Shown here: one piece after another, positions 16,809 through 25,631 of the stretch | How the letters are laid out: the number at the start of each line of letters is the position of its first letter | Position numbering within the stretch: position 1 is the first letter of the stretch | Position numbers and translations under genes: made by a program | Notes under the pieces: model-generated | Databases searched by the model: none | The model's input: only the letters and a program-made list of their open reading frames with translations | What the model was told of the DNA's origin: nothing | DNA from: Pseudolabrys sp. Root1462 | Lineage (GTDB): Bacteria; Pseudomonadota; Alphaproteobacteria; Rhizobiales; Xanthobacteraceae | Length of the DNA: 64,000 bases | Assembly (NCBI RefSeq): GCF_001426945.1 | Contig: NZ_LMFS01000001.1 | Coordinates: 3,203,643 to 3,267,642, forward strand | Direction of reading: 5' to 3'

Positions 16809-18725
16809 TTAACTCCCCACCCCGTGGCCCTTCAGCGCGTCGCCGATTTCGCCGAGCACGGCCGGATCGTCGATCGTCGCCGGCATGGTCCACTGATCGC
16901 CGTCGGCGATCTTCTTCATGGTGCCGCGCAGTATTTTACCGGAGCGCGTCTTCGGCAGCCGCTGCACGGTGATGACCAGCTTGAACGCCGCCACCGGACC
17001 GATCTTGTCGCGCACCAATTGCACGATCTCCTTCTCGATCGTCGCGTGATCGCGATCGACGCCGGCCTTGAGCACGATGAAGCCGCACGGCACTTCGCCC
17101 TTGAGGTTGTCGCGCACGCCGAGCACGGCGCATTCGGCGACATCCTTGTGCGCGGCCAGCACCTCCTCCATGCCGCCGGTCGACAGGCGATGGCCGGCGA
17201 CGTTGATGATGTCGTCGGTGCGGCCCATGACGAAGATATAGCCGTCGTCGTCCTTGTAGCCGGCGTCCGCCGTCTTGTAGTAGCCGGGAAATTCCGTGGT
17301 GTAGGCTTCGCGGAAGCGTTCGTCGTTCTGCCATAGCGTCGGAAACGCGCCGGGCGGCATCGGCAGCTTTATGACGATGGAGCCGATCTTGTTCGCCGGC
17401 ACCGGGTGACAGGCTTCATCGACGACATCGACCTGATAGCCCGGCATCGGCACGCAGGCCGAGCCATGCTTCACCGGCAACAGGCCGAGGCCGAGCGGAT
17501 TGCCGGCGATGCACCAGCCGGTTTCCGTCTGCCACCAGTGATCGATCACCGGCACGCCGAGCACCTGTTCGGCCCATTCCAGCGTCGGCGGGTCGGCGCG
17601 CTCGCCGGCGAGGAACAGCGCGCGGAATTTCGACAGATCGTGCTGCTTGAGCAGCCTGGCGTCCGGGTCCTCCTTGCGGATGGCGCGGAAGGCGGTCGGC
17701 GCCGTGAACAGCGACACAACGCCATGATCGGAGGCGACGCGCCAGAACGCCCCCGCATCCGGCGTGCCGACCGGCTTGCCCTCGTACATCACCGAAGTCG
17801 CGCCGTGTAAGAGCGGCGCATAGACGATGTAGGAATGGCCGACCACCCAGCCGATGTCTGAGGCACACCACCACACCTCGCCGGGGTCGATGTCGTAGAG
17901 ATTCTTCATCGACCATTTCAGCGCGACCATGTGGCCGCCATTGTCACGCACCACGCCTTTGGGAATGCCGGTGGTGCCGGAGGTGTAGAGAATATACAGC
18001 GGATCGGTCGCCTTCACCGGCACGCACTCGCTCGTCTTGGCGTAGTTGACGGCGTGCTCCCAGGTCTTGCGCCAGTCGTGATCGCGTCCGTCGGTGAGGC
18101 GCGCCTCGCATTGCGGGCGCTGCAGGATCATGCACTTGTCCGGCTTGTGGTTCGCGAGCTTGATCGCCTCATCGAGCAGCGGTTTGTAGGCGATGACGCG
18201 CTGGCCCTCGATGCCGCAGCTCGCCGACAGGATCAGTTTCGGCTTGCAGTCGTCGATGCGGGTAGCGAGCTCCTTGGGCGCGAAGCCGCCGAACACCACG
18301 GAATGCACGGCGCCGACGCGTGCGCAGGCCAGCATCGCGAACACCGCTTCCGGCACCATCGGCATGTAAATGATGACGGTATCGCCCTTGCGGATGCCGA
18401 AATCGGTGAGGATGGCGCCGAGGATCTGCACCTCGGACAGCATGCGGCCGTAGGTGTAGGTGATTTTCTGGCCGGTAACCGGCGAGTCATAGATCAGCGC
18501 CGCCTGCTGGCCGCGCCCGGCCGCGACCTGACGGTCGAGTGCATTGTAACAGGTGTTGCACACGCCATCCGGGAACCAGCGGCCATAGATGCCGGCATCC
18601 TTGTCGAAGATGGTCTTCGGCTTTTCGATCCAGTCGATCGCCTCGGCGGCCTGTCGCCAGAAGCCTTCCGGATCCGTGCGCCATTGCGCGTAGATCTGGT
18701 GATAGCGGCTGGTCGTGGCGTTCAT
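16809..18725 (-). CDS. prpE: Propionyl-CoA synthetase (acetyl-CoA synthetase family)
   Basis: A 638-residue AMP-forming acyl-CoA ligase that activates propionate (and probably acetate) via an acyl-adenylate. The N-terminal ACS domain begins YHQIYAQWRTDPEGFW. The P-loop is YTSGTTGIPKGVV, then WWQTETGW and YKTADAGYKDDDGYIFVMGRTDD, with the catalytic lysine in TRSGKILRG near the C-terminus. The overall blocks (DNGGHMVALKWSM and others) fit PrpE better than Acs. ATG at 18725 preceded by GAGGGAACGCC. No prpBCD genes are nearby; the methylcitrate or methylmalonyl route must be elsewhere. Confidence 0.88.
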   Translation of the reverse strand: MNATTSRYHQIYAQWRTDPEGFWRQAAEAIDWIEKPKTIFDKDAGIYGRWFPDGVCNTCYNALDRQVAAGRGQQAALIYDSPVTGQKITYTYGRMLSEVQILGAILTDFGIRKGDTVIIYMPMVPEAVFAMLACARVGAVHSVVFGGFAPKELATRIDDCKPKLILSASCGIEGQRVIAYKPLLDEAIKLANHKPDKCMILQRPQCEARLTDGRDHDWRKTWEHAVNYAKTSECVPVKATDPLYILYTSGTTGIPKGVVRDNGGHMVALKWSMKNLYDIDPGEVWWCASDIGWVVGHSYIVYAPLLHGATSVMYEGKPVGTPDAGAFWRVASDHGVVSLFTAPTAFRAIRKEDPDARLLKQHDLSKFRALFLAGERADPPTLEWAEQVLGVPVIDHWWQTETGWCIAGNPLGLGLLPVKHGSACVPMPGYQVDVVDEACHPVPANKIGSIVIKLPMPPGAFPTLWQNDERFREAYTTEFPGYYKTADAGYKDDDGYIFVMGRTDDIINVAGHRLSTGGMEEVLAAHKDVAECAVLGVRDNLKGEVPCGFIVLKAGVDRDHATIEKEIVQLVRDKIGPVAAFKLVITVQRLPKTRSGKILRGTMKKIADGDQWTMPATIDDPAVLGEIGDALKGHGVGS

Positions 18726-18874
18726 GGCGTTCCCTCTCTCTCCGGGGCGCGCGGCAATTTTGCTGCGCTGCGACGGGCTGTTGCCTTCGATTGTGTCCCG
18801 CCCGTCATGCGCAAACAAGGCTGGCGCGGCTACGGGTGATTGCGTAGGGAAAAAGTTGGAGAGAACCGCCGCCC

Positions 18875-19642
18875 GTGACCGTCATCACCGACCCTCTGTT
18901 CTACGCACTGGCGATACCGGCGGTGATCGCGCTCGGCCTGTCGAAAGGCGGCTTTGCCGGCATGGGCCAGATGGCGACGCCGATGCTGGCACTGGTCATG
19001 CCGCCGCTCGAGGCCGCGGCGATCATGCTGCCGATCATGATCATCCAGGACGCCAACGCAATCTGGGTCTACCGCAAGGACTGGAGCGGGCGCATCGTCG
19101 CCATCTTCGTGTCCGGCTCGCTCGTAGGTATCGGCATCGCCTGGCTGCTCGCGACCCATATTTCGGACGCGGCCGTGCGCATCCTGATCGGTGGCTTCAC
19201 CATCGCCTTCGTCGCCTATTCGGTCGTCGGCTTCTTCCGCGTGCCGCGCGAGCCGAGCCAGCCCGGTATCCCCTCGGGCCTGTTCTGGGGTGCGCTGTCC
19301 GGCTTTACCTCCACCATCTGCCAGGCCGGCAGCCCGCCCTACCAGATGTATGCGCTGCGCCTGCGCCTGCCGAAGATGACCTTCGTCGGCACCACGGCGA
19401 TGGTGTTCGCGCTGATCAACTGGATCAAGGTGGTGCCCTACGTGGCGCTCGGCAATTTCACCACCAAGGGCCTCGGCACCTCGCTGGTGCTGCTGCCGCT
19501 GGCGCTGGCCGCCAACTGGTTCGGCTTCTGGCTGGTCAAAGTGACGCCGCAAGAGCGCTTCTACAAGATCATGCTCGTCGTCATGCTGCTGCTGTCGATC
19601 GAACTGACGCGCGAGGGCGCCATCGACCTCTGGTTTCGCTAG
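18875..19642 (+). CDS. Sulfite exporter TauE/SafE family permease
   Basis: A 255-residue membrane protein with about eight hydrophobic helices and the two-repeat layout of TauE/SafE (DUF81) permeases. Repeat blocks are ALGLSKGGFAGMGQMATPML at the start and SGFTSTICQAGSPPYQMY in the second half. Members export sulfite, sulfoacetate or other organosulfonates; the substrate is not predictable. GTG start at 18875 with GGAGA upstream. Divergent from prpE and 56 bases before an acyl-CoA ligase gene, so possibly co-transcribed with it. Confidence 0.87.
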   Translation: MTVITDPLFYALAIPAVIALGLSKGGFAGMGQMATPMLALVMPPLEAAAIMLPIMIIQDANAIWVYRKDWSGRIVAIFVSGSLVGIGIAWLLATHISDAAVRILIGGFTIAFVAYSVVGFFRVPREPSQPGIPSGLFWGALSGFTSTICQAGSPPYQMYALRLRLPKMTFVGTTAMVFALINWIKVVPYVALGNFTTKGLGTSLVLLPLALAANWFGFWLVKVTPQERFYKIMLVVMLLLSIELTREGAIDLWFR

Positions 19643-19698
19643 TCATTGATCGCGGCGCGGCGGCCTCGTAACCTCTCGGGATTGAGGGGAAGCGACCA

Positions 19699-21327
19699 AT
19701 GGCGAAAACGCCTTACGATACCGATCTCGACCGCAACCCGGCGAACTTCCAGCCGCTGACGCCGCTCGGCTTTCTCGAGCGCGCGGCGAGCGTCTATCCC
19801 GCCCACACTGCGATCATCCATGGCCGCCTGCGGCGGAGTTATGCGGAGTTTTATGCGCGGTCGCGGCGGCTGGCCTCGGCGCTGGCGAAGCGCGGCATCA
19901 AGCGCGGCGATACCGTGTCGGTGATGCTGGCCAATACGCCGGCCATGCTGGAATGCCACTACGGCGTGCCGATGTGCCAGGGCGTCCTCAACACGCTGAA
20001 CACGCGGCTCGACGCCGCCATTATCGCCTTCTCGCTTGACCATGCCGAAGCCAAGGTCGTCATCACCGACCGCGAGTTTTCCAAGGTGATGAAGGAGGCC
20101 CTTAGCCTCGCCAAGGTGAAGCCGCTGGTCATCGATTACGACGATCCGGAATATTCGGGTCCCGGCGACCGCCTCGGCACCGTCGAATACGAGGACTTCA
20201 TCGCGCAAGGCGATCCGGGTTACTCATGGCATATGCCCGACGACGAGTGGGATGCCATCACGCTCAATTACACAAGCGGCACCACCGGCGATCCGAAGGG
20301 CGTGGTCTATCACCACCGCGGCGCGCATCTGCTTGCCGTCGGCAATGTCGTCACCTGTTCGATGGGCAAGCATCCGGTCTACCTGTGGACGCTGCCGATG
20401 TTCCACTGCAACGGCTGGTGCTTCCCGTGGTCGATCTCGGTTACCGCGGGCACCCATGTGTGCCTGCGCTATGTGCGCGCGGCCGCAATGTACGACGCCA
20501 TTGCCAGCCACAAGGTGACGCATCTGTGCGGCGCGCCCATCGTCATGTCGGTGCTGCTCAATGCGACCGACGCCGAGAAAAAGCCGCTGCCGCACGTCGT
20601 CGAATTCTTCACCGCGGCGGCGCCGCCGCCGGAAGCGGTGCTGGCGGCGATGAAGGACGCCGGCTTCAGCGTCACGCATCTCTACGGCCTGACCGAATGC
20701 TACGGGCCCGCCGTGGTCAATGACTGGCACGCCGAATGGAACGATCTGCCCGCCGCCGAGCAGGCGGCGAAGAAGGCGCGCCAGGGCGTGCGCTACGGCG
20801 CGCTGGAAGCGCTCGACGTGCGCGATCCCGAAACCATGGCGCCGGTGCCGCGTGACGGCACGACCATGGGCGAGGTGATGATGCGCGGCAACGTGGTGAT
20901 GAAAGGCTATCTCAAGAACCGGAAGTCCACCGACGCCGCTTTCGCCGGCGGCTGGTTCCACACCGGCGATCTCGGCGTGATGCATGCCGACGGCTATATC
21001 CAGCTCAAGGATCGCTCCAAGGACATCATCATCTCCGGCGGCGAGAACATCTCGTCGATCGAGGTGGAGGATGCGCTATACAAGCACCCGGCGGTGATGG
21101 CGGTCGCGGTCGTGGCCAAGCACGATGACAAATGGGGCGAGACGCCCTGCGCCTTCGTCGAGCTCAAGCCCGGCGCGCAGGCCAGCGCCGACGACCTCAC
21201 CGCGTGGTGCAAAAAACACCTCGCCGGCTACAAGGTGCCGCGCCACATCGTGTTCGCCGAAATCCCGAAGACGAGCACGGGGAAAATCCAGAAATTCAAG
21301 CTGAGAGAGATGACGAAGGCGGTGTGA
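19699..21327 (+). CDS. AMP-binding acyl-CoA ligase (medium/long-chain or DmdB-like)
   Basis: A 542-residue ANL-superfamily ligase. Motifs: NYTSGTTGDPKGVVYHHRG (AMP-binding), FFTAAAPPPEAV, HLYGLTECYGPAVV, GWFHTGDLGVMHADGYIQLKDRSKDIIISGGENISS and the catalytic lysine in PKTSTGKIQKF. The set without a membrane segment points to activation of free fatty or methylthio-carboxylic acids (the DmdB/AlkK branch); exact substrate unknown. Ribosome site GAGGGGAAG precedes the ATG. With the nearby enoyl-CoA hydratase it suggests fatty-acid degradation. Confidence 0.88.
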   Translation: MAKTPYDTDLDRNPANFQPLTPLGFLERAASVYPAHTAIIHGRLRRSYAEFYARSRRLASALAKRGIKRGDTVSVMLANTPAMLECHYGVPMCQGVLNTLNTRLDAAIIAFSLDHAEAKVVITDREFSKVMKEALSLAKVKPLVIDYDDPEYSGPGDRLGTVEYEDFIAQGDPGYSWHMPDDEWDAITLNYTSGTTGDPKGVVYHHRGAHLLAVGNVVTCSMGKHPVYLWTLPMFHCNGWCFPWSISVTAGTHVCLRYVRAAAMYDAIASHKVTHLCGAPIVMSVLLNATDAEKKPLPHVVEFFTAAAPPPEAVLAAMKDAGFSVTHLYGLTECYGPAVVNDWHAEWNDLPAAEQAAKKARQGVRYGALEALDVRDPETMAPVPRDGTTMGEVMMRGNVVMKGYLKNRKSTDAAFAGGWFHTGDLGVMHADGYIQLKDRSKDIIISGGENISSIEVEDALYKHPAVMAVAVVAKHDDKWGETPCAFVELKPGAQASADDLTAWCKKHLAGYKVPRHIVFAEIPKTSTGKIQKFKLREMTKAV

Positions 21328-21356
21328 GTTCGCCCGTCATCCAGCCAGCACCCCCG

Positions 21357-21632
21357 CTAATCGCCGCGGCTGAACGGCTTGAGCGCACTGTCGTTGGTCA
21401 TGCCATCGAGCATCCGTTGATAGCCGCGGGTGCCGCTGGCGTGCTCGTTGGCCAGCCGCTTGCGGCAATCATTGTACTCCGCCGAGCCCGGTGCACCGGA
21501 TGGTCGGCACTTGGCATCATCGGCTGCCACCTGGTCCCGCCCTGCGGCTTCCAGGTTGGCGTTGCGCGTCGCGTCATATTGCGCGCAGCCGGCGAGAGAC
21601 GTGAGAACCACAAGCGCCATCGCAAACCGCAT
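21357..21632 (-). CDS. Small putative lipoprotein
   Basis: A 91-residue protein with a short hydrophobic leader and lipobox LTSLAGC (Cys16). The mature part is polar with AAGRDQVAADDAKCRPSG and two further cysteines. It is probably anchored to the outer membrane. No known domain recognised. ATG at 21632 chosen: AAGGAG lies 8 bases upstream, whereas the longer frame begins with TTG. It lies between a convergent acyl-CoA ligase gene and an SH3-domain gene on the same strand. Confidence 0.72.
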   Translation of the reverse strand: MRFAMALVVLTSLAGCAQYDATRNANLEAAGRDQVAADDAKCRPSGAPGSAEYNDCRKRLANEHASGTRGYQRMLDGMTNDSALKPFSRGD

Positions 21633-21712
21633 CTTCAAATCTCCTTAAACGACCCTCACGGGGCGCCTCTCGGCATCAGCCGCGACAGGCTGCACCTTTC
21701 GGGGCCGGCGCG

Positions 21713-22231
21713 CTAGACGTGCTCGCCGGGATAGACGCCCCACAAGCGGGTCTGCCGCACATAGCCGCTGCGCGATTTCACGTCGACCTCGCACCAGTTG
21801 CCGTCGCAGCTTTCGATTTTGACCAGCACCTTGCGCTGCAGATAAGCGACCACCGGGGCCTCGGCTGAAGCCTCGTCGCGCAGGGGCACCATGCCCGAGC
21901 CCGACCACGGCGCGACGACGCCGAAGCGCCGGCCGCTGAGCAACACGGCGTTGATCCAGCCTTCCTTGCCGTCCCAGTCGCGGATGCGGCGCCAATGGCC
22001 GTATTCGGCCGTGACTTCGACCGGGAGCGACCGGCGCACGAAGGTCCAGCGAATCCCATAGCCGGTGCCGGGCCCGACGCGCACATTGGCCGGCCGCGCC
22101 TTCACCGAGACGAAACGTGGCATCGGATAGCCGGTGACCGGGCCGAGCTCGACGCCATTGGCGGCCAGCGCCGCCGGCAGCGCCATCAACATGGCAAGCA
22201 CGGCGGCGGCGTTCAGAATACAACGATTCAT
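21713..22231 (-). CDS. Exported bacterial SH3-domain protein
   Basis: A 172-residue protein with a signal peptide (cleavage after PAALAA near 24) followed by two SH3-like modules. The first has ARPANVRVGPGTGYGIRW and KEGWINAVLLSGRR; the second has VPLRDEASAEAPVVAYLQ, CDGNWCEVDVKSRSGYVRQ and the WGVYPGE ending. This is the alphaproteobacterial SH3/DUF1058-type arrangement, thought to bind peptidoglycan or other envelope ligands. Monocistronic or with the small lipoprotein downstream. Confidence 0.85.
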   Translation of the reverse strand: MNRCILNAAAVLAMLMALPAALAANGVELGPVTGYPMPRFVSVKARPANVRVGPGTGYGIRWTFVRRSLPVEVTAEYGHWRRIRDWDGKEGWINAVLLSGRRFGVVAPWSGSGMVPLRDEASAEAPVVAYLQRKVLVKIESCDGNWCEVDVKSRSGYVRQTRLWGVYPGEHV

Positions 22232-22331
22232 TGGGATGACTTATAGCGGCTTCTCGGCCGCGTCATAGAACCATGAAGTCGCGATGGAACTATGGCCGCG
22301 CCGGCGTTAAGAATGACGCTGGGAGAAAAAT

Positions 22332-23078
22332 ATGTCCGACATTCTCATTAGCGACGAAGGTTCGGTCCGTGTCATCCGGATGAACCGCCCCGAGAAGAAG
22401 AACGCGCTGACGCTGCCGATGTACTCAGCGATGGCGGACGCGATCGCGAGCGCCGCCACGACGGATTCGCTTCGCTGTCTGATGCTGGCCGGCGCGCCGG
22501 CGGCATTTTGCGCCGGAAACGATATCGGCGACTTCATCGCCATGGCACAGAGCGGTGCACTCGGCCAGCCGATCCTGGATTTCCTGTACGCACTGGTGCG
22601 CAGCGACAAGCCGGTCGTCGCCGCGGTGAATGGCAACGCGGTTGGCGTCGGCACCACCATGCTCCTGCACTGCGACTACGTCGTCGCCGGCACCGACGCC
22701 AGACTGTCGACGCCCTTCGTCGGGCTGGGGCTGGTGCCGGAAGCGGCCTCGAGCCTCATCGCGCCGCGGCTGATGGGACAGGCGCGCGCCTTCGCGCTGC
22801 TGGTGATGGGTCAGCCCTTGAGCGCGGCCGAGGCGAGGGAGGCTGGCATCGTCAACGTGCTGTGTGATCCAGGCGAAACCGACGCCACCGCGCTCGCCGC
22901 CGCGCAGCGCATCGCGGCGCTGCCGGCGCAGGGCGTGCTGATGTCGCGCCGGCTGATGCGCGGCGCGCCGGACGAGATCATTCGGCGAATCGACGAGGAA
23001 GCCGATGCGTTCAAGATGCGGTTGAAGTCGCCGGAAGCGCAGGCCGCGTTCATGGCCTTCATGACGCGGAAGAAGTGA
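22332..23078 (+). CDS. Enoyl-CoA hydratase/isomerase family protein
   Basis: A 248-residue crotonase-fold enzyme. The oxyanion-hole blocks are AFCAGNDIGDFI near 58-69 and AVNGNAVGVGTTMLLHCDYVVAGTDA near 98-123. The position of the second catalytic Glu reads FVGLGLVPEAASS. It would hydrate or isomerise enoyl-CoA esters in beta-oxidation or a related route. N-terminus MNRPEKKNALTLPMYSAM is typical. GGGAGAAAAAT precedes the ATG. An acyl-CoA ligase gene lies one kilobase away, consistent with acid degradation, though not in the same operon. Confidence 0.9.
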   Translation: MSDILISDEGSVRVIRMNRPEKKNALTLPMYSAMADAIASAATTDSLRCLMLAGAPAAFCAGNDIGDFIAMAQSGALGQPILDFLYALVRSDKPVVAAVNGNAVGVGTTMLLHCDYVVAGTDARLSTPFVGLGLVPEAASSLIAPRLMGQARAFALLVMGQPLSAAEAREAGIVNVLCDPGETDATALAAAQRIAALPAQGVLMSRRLMRGAPDEIIRRIDEEADAFKMRLKSPEAQAAFMAFMTRKK

Positions 23079-23120
23079 CGGCGTGCGTTTTGCGGCGCCA
23101 CGACGGAACGACTCGAAAGG

Positions 23121-23432
23121 CTACTTGCCCATCAGGTAGTTGGGCGTGAAGTAGCTATCCGGGTTCACGTTGCGGCTGCTGAAACCGCCCGCCGGCCCGA
23201 ACTGCAGCGTCGTGTTGCCGTTCTGGTAGGCCTTGTTGCCATTGTCGTTGCGCGTCGGCTTTTTGTTCGGGTCGTCGTAGTTGAGATCGACCCAGCCATT
23301 GGCACTGCCGCCGCTGGCGCCCTGATAATTTTCGAAGGTCAAAGCCCGAGCCGGCGCGGCGGCAAAACCGGCGACGACAACCGCCGTGGCGATTCCGGCA
23401 AATGCGAGGAAAATGGTCGAGCGAACGGTCAT
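23121..23432 (-). CDS. Small secreted hypothetical protein
   Basis: A 103-residue protein with a clear signal peptide (hydrophobic 7-25, APARA cleavage site near 30). The mature part is rich in Gly, Asn and aromatic residues (NYQGASGGSANGWVDLNYDD; TLQFGPAGGFSSRNVNPDSYFTPNYL). No known domain. AGGGG precedes the ATG at 23432. It is convergent with the enoyl-CoA hydratase gene. Probably periplasmic or surface-exposed; function unknown. Confidence 0.65.
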   Translation of the reverse strand: MTVRSTIFLAFAGIATAVVVAGFAAAPARALTFENYQGASGGSANGWVDLNYDDPNKKPTRNDNGNKAYQNGNTTLQFGPAGGFSSRNVNPDSYFTPNYLMGK

Positions 23433-23552
23433 AACGGCGCCCCTGCGCGAACGAATAGTCCGACCATACTGCAAAAAAACGTGGCGGCAAGGCGGCGCAT
23501 CGCCGCCCCGCCTCAGCCCGCCGCGAGGCTATAAACCGGCCCTGGAACCGTC

Positions 23553-24557
23553 TTACTCGACTTTCAGCCCGAGTTTGCGGACCAGGCCACCCCATTTCTG
23601 TTCCTCCGCGGCCATGTCGGCGGCGTATTCAGCCGGGGTGGAGGTCATCGGGTCACCGCCCTCCAGGTGGATGCGCTTCTTAACCTCCTCGTCGGCGACC
23701 AGCTTGCGCAGTTCGGCGCTGAGCTTGTCGATAATCTCCGGCGGGGTGCCGGCCGGCGCCAGGAGGCCGTAATGCAGCACCGCGGAGAAACCCGGCATAC
23801 CGGTTTCCTGGAAGGTCGGCGTGTCCGGCAGCATGGAGAAGCGCTTCTCGCTCGCGACGGCCATCGCTCGCAGATTACCAGCCGCCAGATTGCCGAGCGC
23901 CGGCGGCAGCACGCCGAAGGCGATGGCGACATGGCCGCCGATCAGGTCGTTGATCACCGGCGCGGTGCCTTTGTAGGGAATGATCGTGGCCTCGATGCCG
24001 GACATCGATTTGAACAGTTCGGCGGCCATATAGCCGCCGGTGCCGACCGCGGAGGTGCCGATGTTCAGCTTGCCGGGGTCCTTCTTGGCGAGCGCGATGA
24101 AGTCGGCGACCGTCTTGGCGGGGAACGCAGGGTTCGCCAGCAACACGACCGGCATCGAGGCAACAAGTCCGATCGGCGCGAAGTCCTTTTGCGGATTCAT
24201 GCCGAGATTGACGTAGATCGCCGGGTTGATCGAGATGGTTCCGGTATGACCGAGCAGCAGCGTGTAGCCGTCCGGCGCCGCACGCGACACAATGCGAGTG
24301 CCGATGGTGCCACCGCCACCACCGCGGTTCTCGACGAGAAACTGCTGCTTGAGAGCGTCCGACAGTTTCAGCGCCACCACACGCGCCATGGCATCGACGC
24401 CGCCACCGGCAGGATAAGGCACGACGATTGTGACCGGGCGGGTCGGATAATCCGAGGCCATGGCTGCCGGATTAGCGAAGGCGCTCGTGAACAGCAATGC
24501 GCACGCGACAACAGTGGGCGCCGCGCGACGCGCGACATCAAGCAACCAGTCCATCAT
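23553..24557 (-). CDS. Bug-family (TctC) tripartite tricarboxylate-type binding protein
   Basis: A 334-residue periplasmic binding protein with a signal peptide ending near residue 34 (AAMASDYPTRP). It has the Bug-family signatures YPTRPVTIVVPYPAGGGVDAMAR and GGGGTIGTRIVSRAAPDGYTLL, and the GTSAVGTGGYMAAELFKSMSG block. Such proteins deliver carboxylates to TctAB permeases; no tctA/tctB is in the window, so this is an orphan binding protein, a common situation in the family. Ligand unknown. GGGGAAAC precedes the tandem ATG ATG start. Confidence 0.9.
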   Translation of the reverse strand: MMDWLLDVARRAAPTVVACALLFTSAFANPAAMASDYPTRPVTIVVPYPAGGGVDAMARVVALKLSDALKQQFLVENRGGGGGTIGTRIVSRAAPDGYTLLLGHTGTISINPAIYVNLGMNPQKDFAPIGLVASMPVVLLANPAFPAKTVADFIALAKKDPGKLNIGTSAVGTGGYMAAELFKSMSGIEATIIPYKGTAPVINDLIGGHVAIAFGVLPPALGNLAAGNLRAMAVASEKRFSMLPDTPTFQETGMPGFSAVLHYGLLAPAGTPPEIIDKLSAELRKLVADEEVKKRIHLEGGDPMTSTPAEYAADMAAEEQKWGGLVRKLGLKVE

Positions 24558-24790
24558 GACGTTTCCCCAGCAAGTTTTTGCTTATCTCGACGACCGATCG
24601 GCCGCATGCGATATCGGCTTTGCGGCCGCATCTCATCCGTATGAATACATTAAACGTGCGAAAGAAAAGCAACCGCACCGGCGACGAAAATTGCGGCGCC
24701 GGTTGCGGTGCAGCACTCAACGACCCGGGCCGACCCGGGCGATGGCAAGCGATTGGATGTCGCTGGACTGATAGCGCGTGATCAGCCGGG

Positions 24791-24976
24791 CTAGTGCAGG
24801 CTAATCGGCTCGCCCTGTCTCAGGCGTTCGATCTCGTCCTTGACCAGTAATTTTTTGCGTTTGAGTTCGACCACTTCGAGGTCGTCGACGGCGGGATGAG
24901 TTTGGCAGTCGTGAATCTGGGCTTCGAGGGCCCGGTGCTTCTTTTCGAGTTCCGCAAGATGCGATTGCAGCGACAT
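24791..24976 (-). CDS. DUF465 (YdcH-like) small coiled-coil protein, copy A
   Basis: A 61-residue protein: MSLQSHLAELEKKHRALEAQI, then LEVVELKRKKLLVKDEIERLRQ, the two-helix YdcH/DUF465 pattern. Function unknown. The ATG at 24976 has AGGA just upstream; the longer frame starts with TTG. It is divergent from a second DUF465 gene at 25311, with which it shares a 334-bp spacer carrying a direct repeat. Confidence 0.85.
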   Translation of the reverse strand: MSLQSHLAELEKKHRALEAQIHDCQTHPAVDDLEVVELKRKKLLVKDEIERLRQGEPISLH

Positions 24977-25310
24977 TGTCCTATGTCTCCTCAATCCTTG
25001 GTTCTTCGATCAGTCTTCAGCTGCTCTAGGCCAGTCGATTGGGCACTCCGAAAGTGACTTTTTTATTGTCGCATTGTCAGTCTAACGCGGGATCGTCGCA
25101 AGGGCGATGATAGGCCGCAGTTAAGTTTCCATCAATCACGAGGAAAGCCGTTGATCCGCTACGCTTTTTCGGCGCGCTTGTGCGGTTCTGTGGAAAACAC
25201 GATAATTATTGTCGCATCGGGGTGGATATTACCTCTCATGGTTCCCTGCTGCGGGAACCTGCTTCCGTCCGCTGCCGGAGCGCCCCGCGCCATTCGAAAC
25301 GACGCGACCC
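24977..25310. other. Shared regulatory spacer between the two DUF465 genes
   Basis: The A/T-richer spacer carries the 12-base word TTATTGTCGCAT twice in direct orientation (25063-25074 and 25206-25217). It also has a hairpin GGTTCCC-TGCTGC-GGGAACC (25240-25259) in the leader of the plus-strand gene, and a near-CtrA motif TTAA-N7-TCAA at 25121-25135. No coding frame is credible. Confidence 0.5.
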
Positions 25311-25517
25311 ATGAACGACAATGACGAGACCGCGCTGCGCGCCTTGCTGGCTCGGCTCGAGCAGGAGCATCGCGACCTCGACGCGGCGATCGAGGCGCTC
25401 GCCACCTCGCCCGGCTCCGATCTTATCCAGGTGCAGCGATTGAAAAAGCGCAAGCTCGTGCTGCGCGACAAGATTCGGCAGATTGAGGATCAGATCACGC
25501 CGGACATTATCGCGTGA
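25311..25517 (+). CDS. DUF465 (YdcH-like) small coiled-coil protein, copy B
   Basis: A 68-residue paralogue of copy A: ALRALLARLEQEHRDLDAAIEAL, then LIQVQRLKKRKLVLRDKIRQIEDQI, a helical hairpin with heptad-like leucines. Function unknown. The ATG at 25311 was chosen because the family begins there; no strong ribosome-binding sequence precedes it. It diverges from copy A. After its stop, about 110 bases of GC-rich repeat-like DNA lead to the diguanylate cyclase gene. Confidence 0.8.
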   Translation: MNDNDETALRALLARLEQEHRDLDAAIEALATSPGSDLIQVQRLKKRKLVLRDKIRQIEDQITPDIIA

Positions 25518-25604
25518 AAGCGTATGTGGTCGCGAGCGAGCGCAGCGAAGCGCGAGCCGGGACCCCCTAGCCACCGCGTCGTCGATAGCGCACTGCGCAG
25601 GGCC

Positions 25605-25618
25605 CCCGCGTTCGCGGG
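25605..25618. repeat. Short GC palindrome
   Basis: CCCGCG-TT-CGCGGG within a GC-rich, repeat-like 110-bp spacer (25518-25631) between DUF465 copy B and the diguanylate cyclase gene. The spacer also contains GAGCCGGGACC, a word shared with the 125-bp element at 45313. Confidence 0.4.
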
Positions 25619-25631
25619 CACGACAAGGGTG

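Noticed and set aside
25121-25135. CtrA box TTAA-N7-TCAA between the DUF465 genes
   Set aside because: One mismatch and not paired with a promoter-like context; recorded in the spacer entry but not called as a site.
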